Positions 1-8,184 are shown, numbered from the stretch's first letter. The stretch: 25,302 bases of DNA from Solirubrobacter sp035555675 (GCA_035555675.1 DATMGH010000088.1:1-25302); one strand, 5' to 3'. Notes: generated by a model from the sequence alone, not told the origin. Translations and numbers: made by a program.

Positions 1-309
1 CAGTGGTCGCTCGAGTTCTTCCTCGCGCACGCGGTCTTCGGGCTCGACCTGCAGGCGGCGATCGACGCGCCGATGTTCCACACCGCCCACTTCCCCAGCT
101 CGTTCTACCCGCGGGCCGCGGCGCCGCGGGCCGTGGAGGTCGAAGCGCGGCTGCCGGTGATCGACGCGCTGCGGGCGCGCGGCCACGCCGTGACCGTCGC
201 CGGCGACTGGACACTGGGCCGGCTGAGCGCGGTGTCACGCGGCGCGGACGGCCTGCTGCGCGCCGCCGCGAACCCGCGCGGGATGCAGGGCTACGCCGTC
301 GGCAGGTGA
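1..309 (+). CDS. Gamma-glutamyltransferase, C-terminal fragment (cut by window start)
   Basis: The first 102 codons are open from base 1 and end in TGA at 307-309, so only the C-terminus of the protein is present. The last residues, NPRGMQGYAVGR, are the characteristic end of gamma-glutamyltransferase-like Ntn-hydrolases, and the preceding segment (IDAPMFHTAHFPSSFYPR) fits the small-subunit region of that family. These enzymes cleave or transfer gamma-glutamyl groups from glutathione and related peptides after autocatalytic processing; the catalytic Thr lies upstream of the window and cannot be checked. The gene is convergent with the MFS transporter and overlaps its 3' end by 19 nt, with no room for a terminator. 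The family call rests on the tail only. Confidence 0.8.
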   Translation, partial: QWSLEFFLAHAVFGLDLQAAIDAPMFHTAHFPSSFYPRAAAPRAVEVEARLPVIDALRARGHAVTVAGDWTLGRLSAVSRGADGLLRAAANPRGMQGYAVGR

Positions 310-1448
310 GCCGGGTGCCGGCGCGTCGCGCGGGCGCGCAGCAACGCGAACGCGGCCAGGCAGATCGCCGACAGGACGAGGTAGGCGACCTCGTCGCCCG
401 CGGCCTCGCCGAGCCGGGAGCCGCCGACGTCCCCGAGGGTCTGGCCGCTCGCCCACGTCAGGTTCATCAGCCCGAACGCGAGGCCCTGCTCGAGGCCGAC
501 CGCGTCGGCGCCGTCGGACAGCATCGCCATCGCCGGCGCCCACAGCAGGCCGATCATCGGCGAGCCGACCACGATCAGCAGCGCGAGCAGGAGCGCGGTC
601 TGGGGCCAGGGCAGCAGCGCGAACGTGATCGCGCCGCCGACGAGGCCGCCGAGCAGCGGCGCGAGCGGGCCGCGGCGGTCGCTGAAGCGGCCGGCCAGCG
701 GGCTCACGATCGCTTCCAGGGCGGCGGCGACGAGCCAGACCGCGCCGATCGCCGCCGTCGTCGCGCCGAGCTCGTTCAGCCGCAGCGGGCCGAGCACGCT
801 GACCGTGCCGAACAGCAGACCCGGGATCGTGACCACCAGCAGGCCGGTGCGGACCCGGCCGTTGCCGAGCGCCGCCCCCAGCCCGCTCAGCGACCCGTCG
901 CCGATCGGCGCGGCCGCGGGCGTGCGCAGCGTCCACACCATCAGGCCGACGCCGATCGCCGCGATCGTGCAGAAGACGAGCGCGAAGCCCGCGAGGTCCG
1001 CCGCGACGCCGATCACCGGCCCGAGCAGCGCGCCCGCGATCGCCGCCGCCATCGCCGAGCCGATCATCTGCCCGCGCTTCTCGCGCGGGGCGGCGCCGGC
1101 GACCCAGGCCATCGCGCCCGCCCAAGACGCGGCGCCGCCGACCCCCTGCACGAACCGCGCGACGTCGAGGACCGCGACGCTGCCGGCGAACGCGACCGCG
1201 ATGCTGGAGAGCACCATCAGCGCGAGCCCGAGCAGGACGGTGGGCTTCACGCCCACGCGCGCGGCCAGCACGCCGCCCGGCAGCCCGCCCACGAACGTCC
1301 CGACGGGGTACGCCGCCGCGAGCACGCCGGCGCCGGCCTTGGACAGGTCGTACTGCTCGGTCAGGTCGGGCAGCAGCGGCGTGATCGCCGCGTAGAACGA
1401 CGTGTCGACCAGGACGACCGTGGACGCGAGGAACAGCAGCTTGCGCAC
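291..1448 (-). CDS. Major facilitator superfamily transporter
   Basis: A 385-residue, strongly hydrophobic protein with about twelve predicted membrane segments, the normal size for a DHA-type MFS secondary transporter. A motif-A-like loop after TM2 (GGVLAARVGVKPT) and a second copy after the central loop (LAGRFSDRRGP) mark the two six-helix halves. The protein should sit in the cytoplasmic membrane and move a small solute or drug by proton coupling; nothing here fixes the substrate. The start is GTG at 1448; no Shine-Dalgarno is visible, but TAGCAT (1462 to 1457 on the minus strand) ends eight bases before it, as in a leaderless transcript. It lies 75 nt downstream of pcrA on the same strand. 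The 3' end overlaps the convergent gamma-glutamyltransferase gene. Confidence 0.85.
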   Translation of the reverse strand: MRKLLFLASTVVLVDTSFYAAITPLLPDLTEQYDLSKAGAGVLAAAYPVGTFVGGLPGGVLAARVGVKPTVLLGLALMVLSSIAVAFAGSVAVLDVARFVQGVGGAASWAGAMAWVAGAAPREKRGQMIGSAMAAAIAGALLGPVIGVAADLAGFALVFCTIAAIGVGLMVWTLRTPAAAPIGDGSLSGLGAALGNGRVRTGLLVVTIPGLLFGTVSVLGPLRLNELGATTAAIGAVWLVAAALEAIVSPLAGRFSDRRGPLAPLLGGLVGGAITFALLPWPQTALLLALLIVVGSPMIGLLWAPAMAMLSDGADAVGLEQGLAFGLMNLTWASGQTLGDVGGSRLGEAAGDEVAYLVLSAICLAAFALLRARATRRHPAHLPTA

Positions 1449-1456
1449 ACCGGCCG

Positions 1457-1462
1457 ATGCTA
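1457..1462 (-). promoter_or_regulatory. Candidate -10 box (TAGCAT) of the MFS gene
   Basis: TAGCAT on the minus strand matches TANNNT and ends eight bases before the GTG start at 1448, a spacing expected for a leaderless or nearly leaderless mRNA. No clear -35 was found. Sequence inference only. Confidence 0.35.
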
Positions 1463-1523
1463 GGCGCCGTCCCCGGCGCTCACGAGGTGGCTACCACTAC
1501 CCGGGGCGGTTCGATTCCGCGCG

Positions 1524-3719
1524 TCAGCGGCGCTTGAGCGGCGCGTAGTCCGCCATCAGCTTGCGCTCGCTGCCGTCCCCGGCGAAGCGCACGACGACGA
1601 TCCCGCCCGGCTCGACGCCGGTGACCACGCCCTCGCCGTACTTGGCGTGCACGACGTCCTCGCCGACGCGGAACACCGCGTCCGACGCGCTGGACTCGGC
1701 CGCGGCCGCCGCCGCGCCCGACCAGCTCGCGACCCGGCCCGGCGCCGGGAAGCCCGCCGCCACGCGAGCCGTCTGGTCGGTAAGGTCGCGCGGGAGCTCG
1801 TCCAGGAAGCGGCTGCGGATCGTCGGCCCGCCCATGCTGCCGCCGAACGCGCCGCGGCGGCGCGCGTAGGTCAGCGTGAGGTCACGCATCGCGCGGGTCA
1901 GGCCGACGTAGGCGAGCCGGCGCTCCTCGTCGATGTTGCCCTCCTCGATCGCGCGCGAATGCGGGAACGTCCCGTCCTCCAGGCCGATGATGAACACGAT
2001 CGGGAACTCGAGGCCCTTCGCGTTGTGCAGCGTCATCAGCGTCACCAGGCCCTCGTCGTCGCGGATCGTGTCCGCGTCCGCGAGCAGCGCGATCTGCTGC
2101 AGGAACTCGCCGAGGTCGCCCTCGGGGTTGTTGGCGTCGTACTCCTGCGTGACGCGGACGAGCTCCTCGAGGTTCTCCAGCCGGCCCTGGGCCTCGATCG
2201 TCCGCTCGGCTTCCAGCGCCGCCTTGTAGCCGGTCTCCTCCAGCAGCTCGCCGAGCAGCTGCGCGACCGGCGCGCCGCCCTCGACGCGCTCGCGCAGGCG
2301 GGTCATGGTCGACATGAACCGCTCGAGCGACTTGCGCGCCGCGGTCGCCATGCCCGGGATGTCGTCGACCGCCGCGTCCCAGACCGGGATCTCCAGCGCC
2401 GCGGCGTGCGCCAGCACGCGCGAGAGCGACGTCTGCCCGAGCCCGCGGCGGGGCGAGTTCGCGATCCGCGTGAACGCCGTCGCGTCCTGCGGATTGACCA
2501 GGAACGTCAGGTAGTTGACCGCGTCCTTGATCTCCGCGCGCTCGTAGAACTTCGTGCCGCCGATGATCTGGTAGCCGACGTTGGCCCGCACCAGCATGTC
2601 CTCGAGCACGCGCGACTGCGCGTTGGTGCGGTAGAAGATCGCGATCTCGCTGCGCGACACGCCCTCGTCCACGAGCCGGTTGATCTCCGACGTGACGAAG
2701 CGGGCCTCGGCGTGCTCGTCGGCCAGCTCGCGCACGCGGACCGGGTCGCCCTCCCCCACGTCGGTCCACAGGTGCTTGGCCAGCTGCCCGCGGTTGTGCG
2801 CGATCACCGCGTTCGCGGCGTCCAGGATCGTCTGCGTGGAGCGGTAGTTCTGCTCGAGCTTGACGACGTGCGTGTCCGGATAGTCGTCCTCGAAGTTGAG
2901 GATGTTCGTGATGTCCGCGCCCCGGAACCCGTAGATCGACTGCGCGTCGTCGCCGACCACCGCCAGATTCCGGTGCTCTGACGTCAGCAGCTGCAGCCAG
3001 CGGTACTGGACGTGGTTGGTGTCCTGGTACTCGTCGACCATCACCCAGCGGAAGCCGCCGGCGTAGCGGTCGCGGACCTCCTGGAACGCCTCCAGCAGGT
3101 GGACCGAGTGGACGAGCAGGTCGTCGAAGTCCATCGCGTTGGCGCGCTTGAGCTCGCGCTCGTAGAGCTCGTAGACGTCGCAGACGGTCTGCTCGAAGTA
3201 GGAGCCGACGAGCTGGCGCAGGTCCTCCGGCGAGCGCAGCTTGTTCTTCGCGTCGCTGATCTGGGTCTGCATCGCGCGCGGCGTGAACCGCTTGACGTCG
3301 ATGTCCTTTTCGTCAAGGCAACGCTTTATGAGGCGCCGCTGGTCGGCCGAGTCGTAGATCGTGAACTGGCGCGTGAAGCCGAGCTGGTCCGCGTGGGCGC
3401 GCAGCATCCGCGCGCACGCGGCGTGGAAGGTCATGACCCACATCGCCCGCGTCGCGCGCCCGACCAGCAGCTCGACGCGCTCGCGCATCTCGTTCGCGGC
3501 CTTGTTGGTGAACGTGATCGCGAGGATCTCGCTCGGGCGGGCCTGGCGCGTGCGGATCAGGTACGCGATCCGGTGCGTGAGCACGCGCGTCTTGCCCGAC
3601 CCGGCGCCGGCGAGGATCAGCAGCGGCCCCTCACCGTGCATCACCGCGTCGCGCTGCGGCGGGTTGAGGCCTTCCAGGAGGTCGTCGATCGCGGCGTCGG
3701 CGGGCACGTCGGAGACCAC
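1524..3719 (-). CDS. pcrA: UvrD/PcrA superfamily 1A DNA helicase
   Basis: A 731-residue 3'-5' DNA helicase for repair and replication restart. From the GTG at 3719: Q-motif LNPPQR (18-23), Walker A AGAGSGKT (37-44, Lys43), motif II VDEYQDTN (about 227-234), motif III GDDAQSIYGFRGAD, motif V TLHNAKGLEFPIVF and motif VI AYVGLTRA near 603-610. The last 45 residues (VHAKYGEGVV onward) form the Tudor-like tail typical of PcrA, which in studied homologues contacts RNA polymerase. Length and tail favour PcrA over UvrD2 or Rep. The open frame runs far upstream, but homology begins just before LNPPQ and the upstream part lies over the divergent gene. GTG at 3707 is an alternative start: TAGCGT (3723 to 3718) lies ten bases before it, and neither GTG has a Shine-Dalgarno. 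Confidence 0.95.
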   Translation of the reverse strand: MVSDVPADAAIDDLLEGLNPPQRDAVMHGEGPLLILAGAGSGKTRVLTHRIAYLIRTRQARPSEILAITFTNKAANEMRERVELLVGRATRAMWVMTFHAACARMLRAHADQLGFTRQFTIYDSADQRRLIKRCLDEKDIDVKRFTPRAMQTQISDAKNKLRSPEDLRQLVGSYFEQTVCDVYELYERELKRANAMDFDDLLVHSVHLLEAFQEVRDRYAGGFRWVMVDEYQDTNHVQYRWLQLLTSEHRNLAVVGDDAQSIYGFRGADITNILNFEDDYPDTHVVKLEQNYRSTQTILDAANAVIAHNRGQLAKHLWTDVGEGDPVRVRELADEHAEARFVTSEINRLVDEGVSRSEIAIFYRTNAQSRVLEDMLVRANVGYQIIGGTKFYERAEIKDAVNYLTFLVNPQDATAFTRIANSPRRGLGQTSLSRVLAHAAALEIPVWDAAVDDIPGMATAARKSLERFMSTMTRLRERVEGGAPVAQLLGELLEETGYKAALEAERTIEAQGRLENLEELVRVTQEYDANNPEGDLGEFLQQIALLADADTIRDDEGLVTLMTLHNAKGLEFPIVFIIGLEDGTFPHSRAIEEGNIDEERRLAYVGLTRAMRDLTLTYARRRGAFGGSMGGPTIRSRFLDELPRDLTDQTARVAAGFPAPGRVASWSGAAAAAAESSASDAVFRVGEDVVHAKYGEGVVTGVEPGGIVVVRFAGDGSERKLMADYAPLKRR

Positions 3720-3751
3720 GCTAGCGCCCGGGGTGGACGCGCCGCTAAGGT
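3718..3751. promoter_or_regulatory. Divergent promoter region between pcrA and the queuosine-salvage gene
   Basis: Only about 40 nt separate the two divergent starts. On the minus strand TAGCGT (3723-3718) precedes GTG 3707 by ten bases. On the plus strand TAAGGT (3746-3751) precedes CTG 3759 by seven bases; its AAGG could instead serve as a weak Shine-Dalgarno. Both match TANNNT; no -35 elements are clear. Confidence 0.3.
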
Positions 3752-3758
3752 CGGCCGC

Positions 3759-4640
3759 CTGACGCTGACCGACGACATCCGCGCCGCCGCGGCGCGCGTG
3801 GCGGCCCAGGCGGACCACGTCCGCATCGACCACGCCGCGCTCGCGCCCTACGCGCGCACGCTGCCCGCGACCTCGCCGCCCCCGCCCGACCTCGAAGCGG
3901 CCGGCGACGAGGCCCGCGCCGCGTTCATCCTCCAGCTCAACGCGGTCAACTTCGGCAGCGGCTGGTTCCCCACGCTCGCCAAGCCCCCGGGCCTCTCCGG
4001 CTTCCGCACCGTCGAGGCCGGCCTCCGGCGCCGCGGCCCCTGGACCGCCGACGAGCTCCAGGCGCTCACCCCGCACGCCGTCGCCGACACGCTCGGCCAG
4101 GACCCCGAGCACCCGCTGATGGCGCTGTTCGCGACGCACCTCAACGCGCTCGGGGCGCGCGTGGACGGCTCGTTCAAGGCGTTCGCCCAGGCGCACGAGT
4201 CGCCGGAGGCACTGGCGACCGAGCTGGCGTCCTGGGACACCTGGCACGACGTCTCCCCCCACCCCACCGGCGACGTCCCGTTCTTCAAGCGCGCCCAGAT
4301 CGCCGCCGCCGACCTCGCGCTCGCCGGCCTGATCCCGAACGCCGGGCTCGAGCGCCTGACGCTGTTCGCCGACAACCTCGTCCCGCACGTCCTGCGCATC
4401 GACGGCGTCCTGCACTTCGCGCCCGGCCTCGTGGCCCGGATCGACCGAGAAGCGCTGATCGAGCACGACTCCCCGGAGGAGGTCGAGATCCGCGCGTGCG
4501 CGCTGCGCGCCGTCGAGCTGCTCGTGCAGGCGCACGGGAACACGACCGCGACCGCCGTCGACAACGCCCTCTGGCACCGCGGCGCCGCGCCCCGCTACAA
4601 GGCCCACCCACGCCACCGCGCGCGCACGACGGCGTACTGA
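3759..4640 (+). CDS. qng1: Queuosine 5'-phosphate N-glycosylase, DUF2419/Qng1 family (queuosine salvage)
   Basis: Family members hydrolyse queuosine 5'-monophosphate to free queuine for reuse in tRNA wobble modification. The 293-residue product carries the hallmark FILQLNAVNFGSGWFP (56-71), VPFFKRAQIAAADL (173-186), FADNLVPHVLR (203-213, with Asp205 in the active-site segment), EVEIRACALRAVELL (241-255) and the C-terminal LWHRG...YKAHPRHR. It is close to the usual ~300 residues and looks complete. The start is uncertain: the family-like N-terminus (DDIRAAAARVAAQADHVRID) has no in-frame ATG, GTG or TTG before it except far inside pcrA. CTG at 3759, eight bases after AAGG, is the best candidate; GTG at 3798 would remove about 13 residues. 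The TGA overlaps the ATG of the TrmH-like gene (TGATG). Confidence 0.88.
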   Translation: MTLTDDIRAAAARVAAQADHVRIDHAALAPYARTLPATSPPPPDLEAAGDEARAAFILQLNAVNFGSGWFPTLAKPPGLSGFRTVEAGLRRRGPWTADELQALTPHAVADTLGQDPEHPLMALFATHLNALGARVDGSFKAFAQAHESPEALATELASWDTWHDVSPHPTGDVPFFKRAQIAAADLALAGLIPNAGLERLTLFADNLVPHVLRIDGVLHFAPGLVARIDREALIEHDSPEEVEIRACALRAVELLVQAHGNTTATAVDNALWHRGAAPRYKAHPRHRARTTAY

Positions 4641-5281
4641 TGGACGACGTCGTCCTCGACGGCTTCCACGCGCTCAAGCACGCGCTGCGCTTCGGCGCCG
4701 AGATCCTGACCGTCACCGCCGGCGACCCCGAGCACCTGGAGGCGCTCGCCGCCACGCTCGCGCCCGACCTGCGCGGCCGCTTCCGGGAGCTGGCGCGCGC
4801 GGGCGCGGGCGACGTGCGCGCGACCGCCCGGCACCCGCGCTACGACCTCGAAGCCGCGCTGCGCCGCCCCGGCCCCGTCGTCTACCTCGAGGCCCCGCGC
4901 CACCTCGGCAACCTCGGCGCCGCGATCCGCGTCGCCGCCGCCGCGGACGCCGCCGCCGTGCTCACGTCCGGCCCCAACGACCCGTGGCACCCGCACGCGA
5001 TCCGCGGCTCGGCCGGCCTGCACTTCGCGCTCCCGGTCATCAAGGTCGACGCGCCGCCCCGCACCGCCCGCCCGCTGATCGCGATCGACCCGGACGGCGA
5101 GGAGCGCGGCGTCCCGCGCGACGCCGTCCTGGCGTTCGGCTCCGAGCGCCACGGCCTCACCCCCGAGCTGCTCGCCCGCGCGGACGCGCGGATCCGCATC
5201 CCGATGCGCGCGGGCGTCTCCAGCCTCAACCTCGCGACCTCGGTGGCCGCGACGCTCTACGGCCTCACGGCGTCTCCCTGA
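4640..5281 (+). CDS. TrmH/SpoU-family RNA 2'-O-ribose methyltransferase (SPOUT)
   Basis: A 213-residue protein ending in a SpoU-type SPOUT domain. Three signature motifs are present: motif 1 at 83-99 (LEAPRHLGNLGAAIRVA, with Asn91 and Arg97), motif 2 at 167-175 (GSERHGLTP) and motif 3 at 187-205 (IPMRAGVSSLNLATSVAAT, with Ser195 and Asn197). These build the trefoil-knot S-adenosylmethionine site used to methylate ribose 2'-OH in tRNA or rRNA; the exact nucleotide cannot be read from sequence. About 75 N-terminal residues are poorly conserved and may bind RNA. The ATG overlaps the stop of the queuosine-salvage gene, so the pair is probably translationally coupled. The 3' end overlaps the convergent PPOX gene by 17 nt. 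Confidence 0.85.
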   Translation: MDDVVLDGFHALKHALRFGAEILTVTAGDPEHLEALAATLAPDLRGRFRELARAGAGDVRATARHPRYDLEAALRRPGPVVYLEAPRHLGNLGAAIRVAAAADAAAVLTSGPNDPWHPHAIRGSAGLHFALPVIKVDAPPRTARPLIAIDPDGEERGVPRDAVLAFGSERHGLTPELLARADARIRIPMRAGVSSLNLATSVAATLYGLTASP

Positions 5282-5669
5282 ACGGCAGGATCATCGACGC
5301 CGCGCGCTCCGGCTCGACCACGAACACGATCCCCGAGCGCATCGGAAACGGCTCGCCCGTGTATTTGACCGAAAGCCGGTCTATGAGCGCCAGCGCCGCG
5401 TCGCCCTCGACCGTCTCGACCACCCGCCCGCGCAGCCACGCCGTCGCGTAGGGGTTCGCGCGGTCCACGACCGACATCGCGACCCGCGGATCGCGCCGCA
5501 GGTTGCGGGCCTTGGCCGACGTCTCCTGCGTGAAGAAGAACACGCGCGGCCCGTCCACGTCGGCCCAGATCGCGACCGACTGCGGGGTGCCGTCGGCCAT
5601 CAGGGTCGCGACGTGCACGATGTTCGGCGCCGCGAGCAGATCGCGGACCTCCGGGGGCAGCTCGGACAT
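5265..5669 (-). CDS. PPOX-class (pyridoxamine 5'-phosphate oxidase-like) flavin/F420-dependent protein
   Basis: A 134-residue split-barrel protein of the pyridoxamine phosphate oxidase-like superfamily. Visible features are the N-terminal VHVATLMADGTPQSVAIWADV (18-38), the strand pair VFFFTQETSAKARNLRRDPRVAMSV (43-67) and ATAWLRGRVVE (75-85), as in actinobacterial F420- or FMN-dependent reductases of about 130-150 residues. The family reduces or binds small metabolites using F420H2 or FMN; the substrate is unknown. The start is secure: AGGAGG (minus strand, 5682 to 5677) lies seven bases before ATG 5669, the best Shine-Dalgarno in the window. It converges on and overlaps the TrmH-like gene. 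A 16-nt inverted repeat just upstream could be an operator. Confidence 0.85.
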   Translation of the reverse strand: MSELPPEVRDLLAAPNIVHVATLMADGTPQSVAIWADVDGPRVFFFTQETSAKARNLRRDPRVAMSVVDRANPYATAWLRGRVVETVEGDAALALIDRLSVKYTGEPFPMRSGIVFVVEPERAASMILPFRETP

Positions 5670-5686
5670 CTGACGTCCTCCTAGGT

Positions 5687-5702
5687 GTTGAGAGAGCTCA
5701 AC
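5687..5702. promoter_or_regulatory. Inverted repeat GTTGAG-AGAG-CTCAAC, candidate operator
   Basis: Perfect six-base arms around a four-base spacer, 17 bases upstream of the PPOX start and 5 bases from its Shine-Dalgarno, in the 133-nt divergent gap shared with the secreted beta-helix gene. The position suits a dimeric repressor site. A second small stem (GCGCCC 5761-5766 with GGGCGC 5774-5779) lies in the leader of the plus-strand gene. No regulator is encoded nearby. Confidence 0.35.
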
Positions 5703-5802
5703 GGCGAAATGCACGGCGATTCTCCCCTGATCCGACATTATCCGGGCCATCTGCCAGGACGCGCCCCGTCCAAGGGCGCGCGGGATCAGAGGGGGGTACC
5801 AC

Positions 5803-8184
5803 TTGAAGTACCGGTTGCTACCCGCGCTTGTCAGTGCGGGTCTGTTGTGTTGCGCGCAGGGAGCGTACGCGGCGACACTGACGGTCGACGACGACCACGG
5901 CGACTGCCCCGCCGCGGCGTACACCTCGGTACAGGCGGCGGTCGACGCCGCGTCCGCCGGGGACACCATCGTCATCTGCCCTGGCGCCTACGTGGAGGGG
6001 TCCGGCAAGCCCGGCACCAACGCGGTGACGATCACCAAGAGCCTCACGCTCAAGGGCGCCGGCGCGGATCTCGTCAAGATCACGCCCAAGGCGGACCCGC
6101 TGGTGCGTGGCTCGATCCTCGAGCCGACGCCCGACCTCCGCAACGGCGTCGGCGACATCGTCGCGATCGTCGGCACGCCGACGCAGCCGCTGACGGTCGA
6201 CATCTCCGGCGTCACCGTCGACGGCTACGACCCGCAGGGTCGTGAGGTCGCCGTCGAGGCCGGCATTCTCTTCCTCGACGCGAAGGGCTCCGTGGTCCGC
6301 AGCCGCGTCACCAACGTCGTCACGTCCGAGGGCAACAACGCCTACACGCGCCCGGGCGGCTGGCGCGGCGATCAGCCGGGCATCGGCATCGCCCAGACGT
6401 CGAACGCGCTGCTGGCCCCGGTCGACGGCGCGCGCAAGCTGGTCATCGACCGCACGCGCGTTGACAAGTACAACAAGATCGGCGTGCTGATCGACGGCGC
6501 GCAGAACGACGCGGCGCCGTTCACGCCCTCCGGCGCGATCAACTGGGGCGAGATCACCGCCAGCCAGATCATCGGCCGCACCGAGTGCATCGACTTCGCC
6601 GGCACCGGCAACTGCGCCAACGTCGGGCTGCTCACCACCGGCCCGCTGTTCGGGCAGGACGGCCTGCGCGTGACGAGCGGCTCCTACGCCTCCGTCGACA
6701 GCTCGCTGATCTCCCAGAACCTGGTCAACGGCACCGGCGCGCCGACGCGCAACAGCGCGACCAACAACGCGAACCTGACGCTGGGCGCGGGCGTGCGCTA
6801 CGCCGGCGCGAAGATGACCACCTTCGCGACCGCGACCGGCCCCGTGATCTACTCGCGGATCGACCGCAGCAACATCATTGACAACGCGTACGGCGTGCTG
6901 AACCTCGCCAGCGACGGCACGACCGCGAACGCCGGCAACGTCGTGCCGGTCACGAGCGGGCGCGGCGCCAACGGCTACGGCGACCTGCTGCTCGCCGAGG
7001 GCAACTGGTGGGGCGTGCGCTTCAACTCGACCGCCAACACCGGTCCCGCGATCTCGCCGACCACGAACCCGCAGGTTCCGGAGAACCCGGTCAACGGCGT
7101 CGCCACGGCCGATCCGGACGATCCGGACACGCCGACCTCCAACGCGGTCGACTTCGTCCCGTACCGCAGCGGCCCGCAGGCCGACCCGCAGAACGGGCAG
7201 CTGCCGATCCTCACCGCGCCGATCCCGGTCGACGACGCGGTGCCCACGGTCAGCCTCGCCGGCCCGGCGAGCGCCGCCCGCGGCACCACGATCACGCTGA
7301 CCGCGACCGCCGGTGACGACTTCGGCGTCAAGCGCGTGCGCTTCGCCGAGGGTCTGACCACGATCGGCACCGCGACCCAGGCGCCGTACACGGCGACCGT
7401 CACGATCCCGTCCGACGCCGCCTGCAACAGCGTCCGCACCTACAGCGCCATCGCGACCGACTCGGCGAACCAGACGGCTTCGGCCACCGCCCCGGTCACC
7501 GTGACCTGCGGCGCCGGCCCGCAGCCGACCCCGGTCGCCACCGTGACCGCCACCGCGACCACCACGGTCGAGGGCGAGGTCACGCCGCAGCCGAAGGCCG
7601 CCGCGCCCACCGTGGCCGGCCCGTCGGTCGCCTTCATCTCGTGGCCGCGCTCGGTCGCCGGCCGCTCGAAGGTCACGTTCAACGCCAACGCCCCGGCCGG
7701 CCTGCGGTCCGCCGCGGTCGTGCTCGGCTCGCGCACGCTCTGCGTGCTCACGGGCGCCCCGTTCACGTGCGAGTTCTCGCCGCGCGGCACCGACGTCGGC
7801 GGCCAGGTCCTGCGCCTCGTCGTCACCGACCTCACCGGCGCGTCCGCCGAGGCGTCGCGCAACGTGGTCGTCTCGCGCTTCACCAGCCGCCTGAAGGTCA
7901 ACATCCGCAAGCGCACCGTCAAGGCCGGCGTCAAGCGCACGGTCAACGGCACGCTCGCCTACCCGTCCGCCGTCACGCGCAAGCAGGCCTGCCAGGGCAA
8001 GGTCGTGCTCACGATCAAGCGCAACGGCCGCTCGATCCTCAACCAGGAGGTCCCGCTGACGAAGCGGTGCACGTTCTCGCGCTCGATCACCACCAAGCGC
8101 GGGCACCAGTCCCTCTCGGCCCAGGTGCGCTTCGGCGGCAACGCCGTGCTCAACACGGCCGGCAAGACCCGGAGGTTCTCGTGA
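5803..8184 (+). CDS. Secreted right-handed beta-helix protein with Ig-like C-terminal domains
   Basis: A 793-residue exported protein. Residues 1-23 are a Sec signal peptide (KYR start, hydrophobic core, AYA cleavage). Residues 25-420 resemble pectate-lyase-like/NosD parallel beta-helix proteins: VQAAVDAASAGDTIVICPGAY is the usual entry motif, followed by repeated short strands with ITKSLTLKGAG and NIIDNAYGVLN-type turns. Around 480-570 is a bacterial Ig-like domain (VSLAGPASAARGTTITLTA), then a Pro/Thr/Ala linker, a second Ig-like region and a basic C-terminal domain with two Cys (KQACQGKVVLTIKR, LTKRCTFSR) of a kind frequent on Solirubrobacterales surface proteins. Start is TTG at 5803, six bases after AGAGGGGGG. 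Its TGA overlaps the start of the M14 peptidase, implying coupled synthesis. The ligand or substrate, probably carbohydrate or cell surface, is unknown. Confidence 0.8.
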   Translation: MKYRLLPALVSAGLLCCAQGAYAATLTVDDDHGDCPAAAYTSVQAAVDAASAGDTIVICPGAYVEGSGKPGTNAVTITKSLTLKGAGADLVKITPKADPLVRGSILEPTPDLRNGVGDIVAIVGTPTQPLTVDISGVTVDGYDPQGREVAVEAGILFLDAKGSVVRSRVTNVVTSEGNNAYTRPGGWRGDQPGIGIAQTSNALLAPVDGARKLVIDRTRVDKYNKIGVLIDGAQNDAAPFTPSGAINWGEITASQIIGRTECIDFAGTGNCANVGLLTTGPLFGQDGLRVTSGSYASVDSSLISQNLVNGTGAPTRNSATNNANLTLGAGVRYAGAKMTTFATATGPVIYSRIDRSNIIDNAYGVLNLASDGTTANAGNVVPVTSGRGANGYGDLLLAEGNWWGVRFNSTANTGPAISPTTNPQVPENPVNGVATADPDDPDTPTSNAVDFVPYRSGPQADPQNGQLPILTAPIPVDDAVPTVSLAGPASAARGTTITLTATAGDDFGVKRVRFAEGLTTIGTATQAPYTATVTIPSDAACNSVRTYSAIATDSANQTASATAPVTVTCGAGPQPTPVATVTATATTTVEGEVTPQPKAAAPTVAGPSVAFISWPRSVAGRSKVTFNANAPAGLRSAAVVLGSRTLCVLTGAPFTCEFSPRGTDVGGQVLRLVVTDLTGASAEASRNVVVSRFTSRLKVNIRKRTVKAGVKRTVNGTLAYPSAVTRKQACQGKVVLTIKRNGRSILNQEVPLTKRCTFSRSITTKRGHQSLSAQVRFGGNAVLNTAGKTRRFS

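Noticed and set aside
3012..3758. Upstream extension of the queuosine-salvage frame
   Set aside because: It lies antisense to pcrA motifs and has no family similarity before DDIRAAAARVA.
3720..4616. N-terminal extension of the pcrA frame by about 300 residues
   Set aside because: The extension lies antisense to the conserved queuosine-salvage gene, is compositionally biased, and PcrA homology starts at LNPPQ near the GTG codons at 3719/3707.
4885..5250. Trefoil SPOUT gene as TrmL or TrmJ specifically
   Set aside because: The motifs support only the SpoU class; substrate assignment is not possible from these features.
5845..5875. Lipoprotein signal in the beta-helix protein (two Cys near residues 16-17)
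   Set aside because: The residues before the Cys are G-L-L, not a lipobox, and a normal AYA signal-peptidase site follows.
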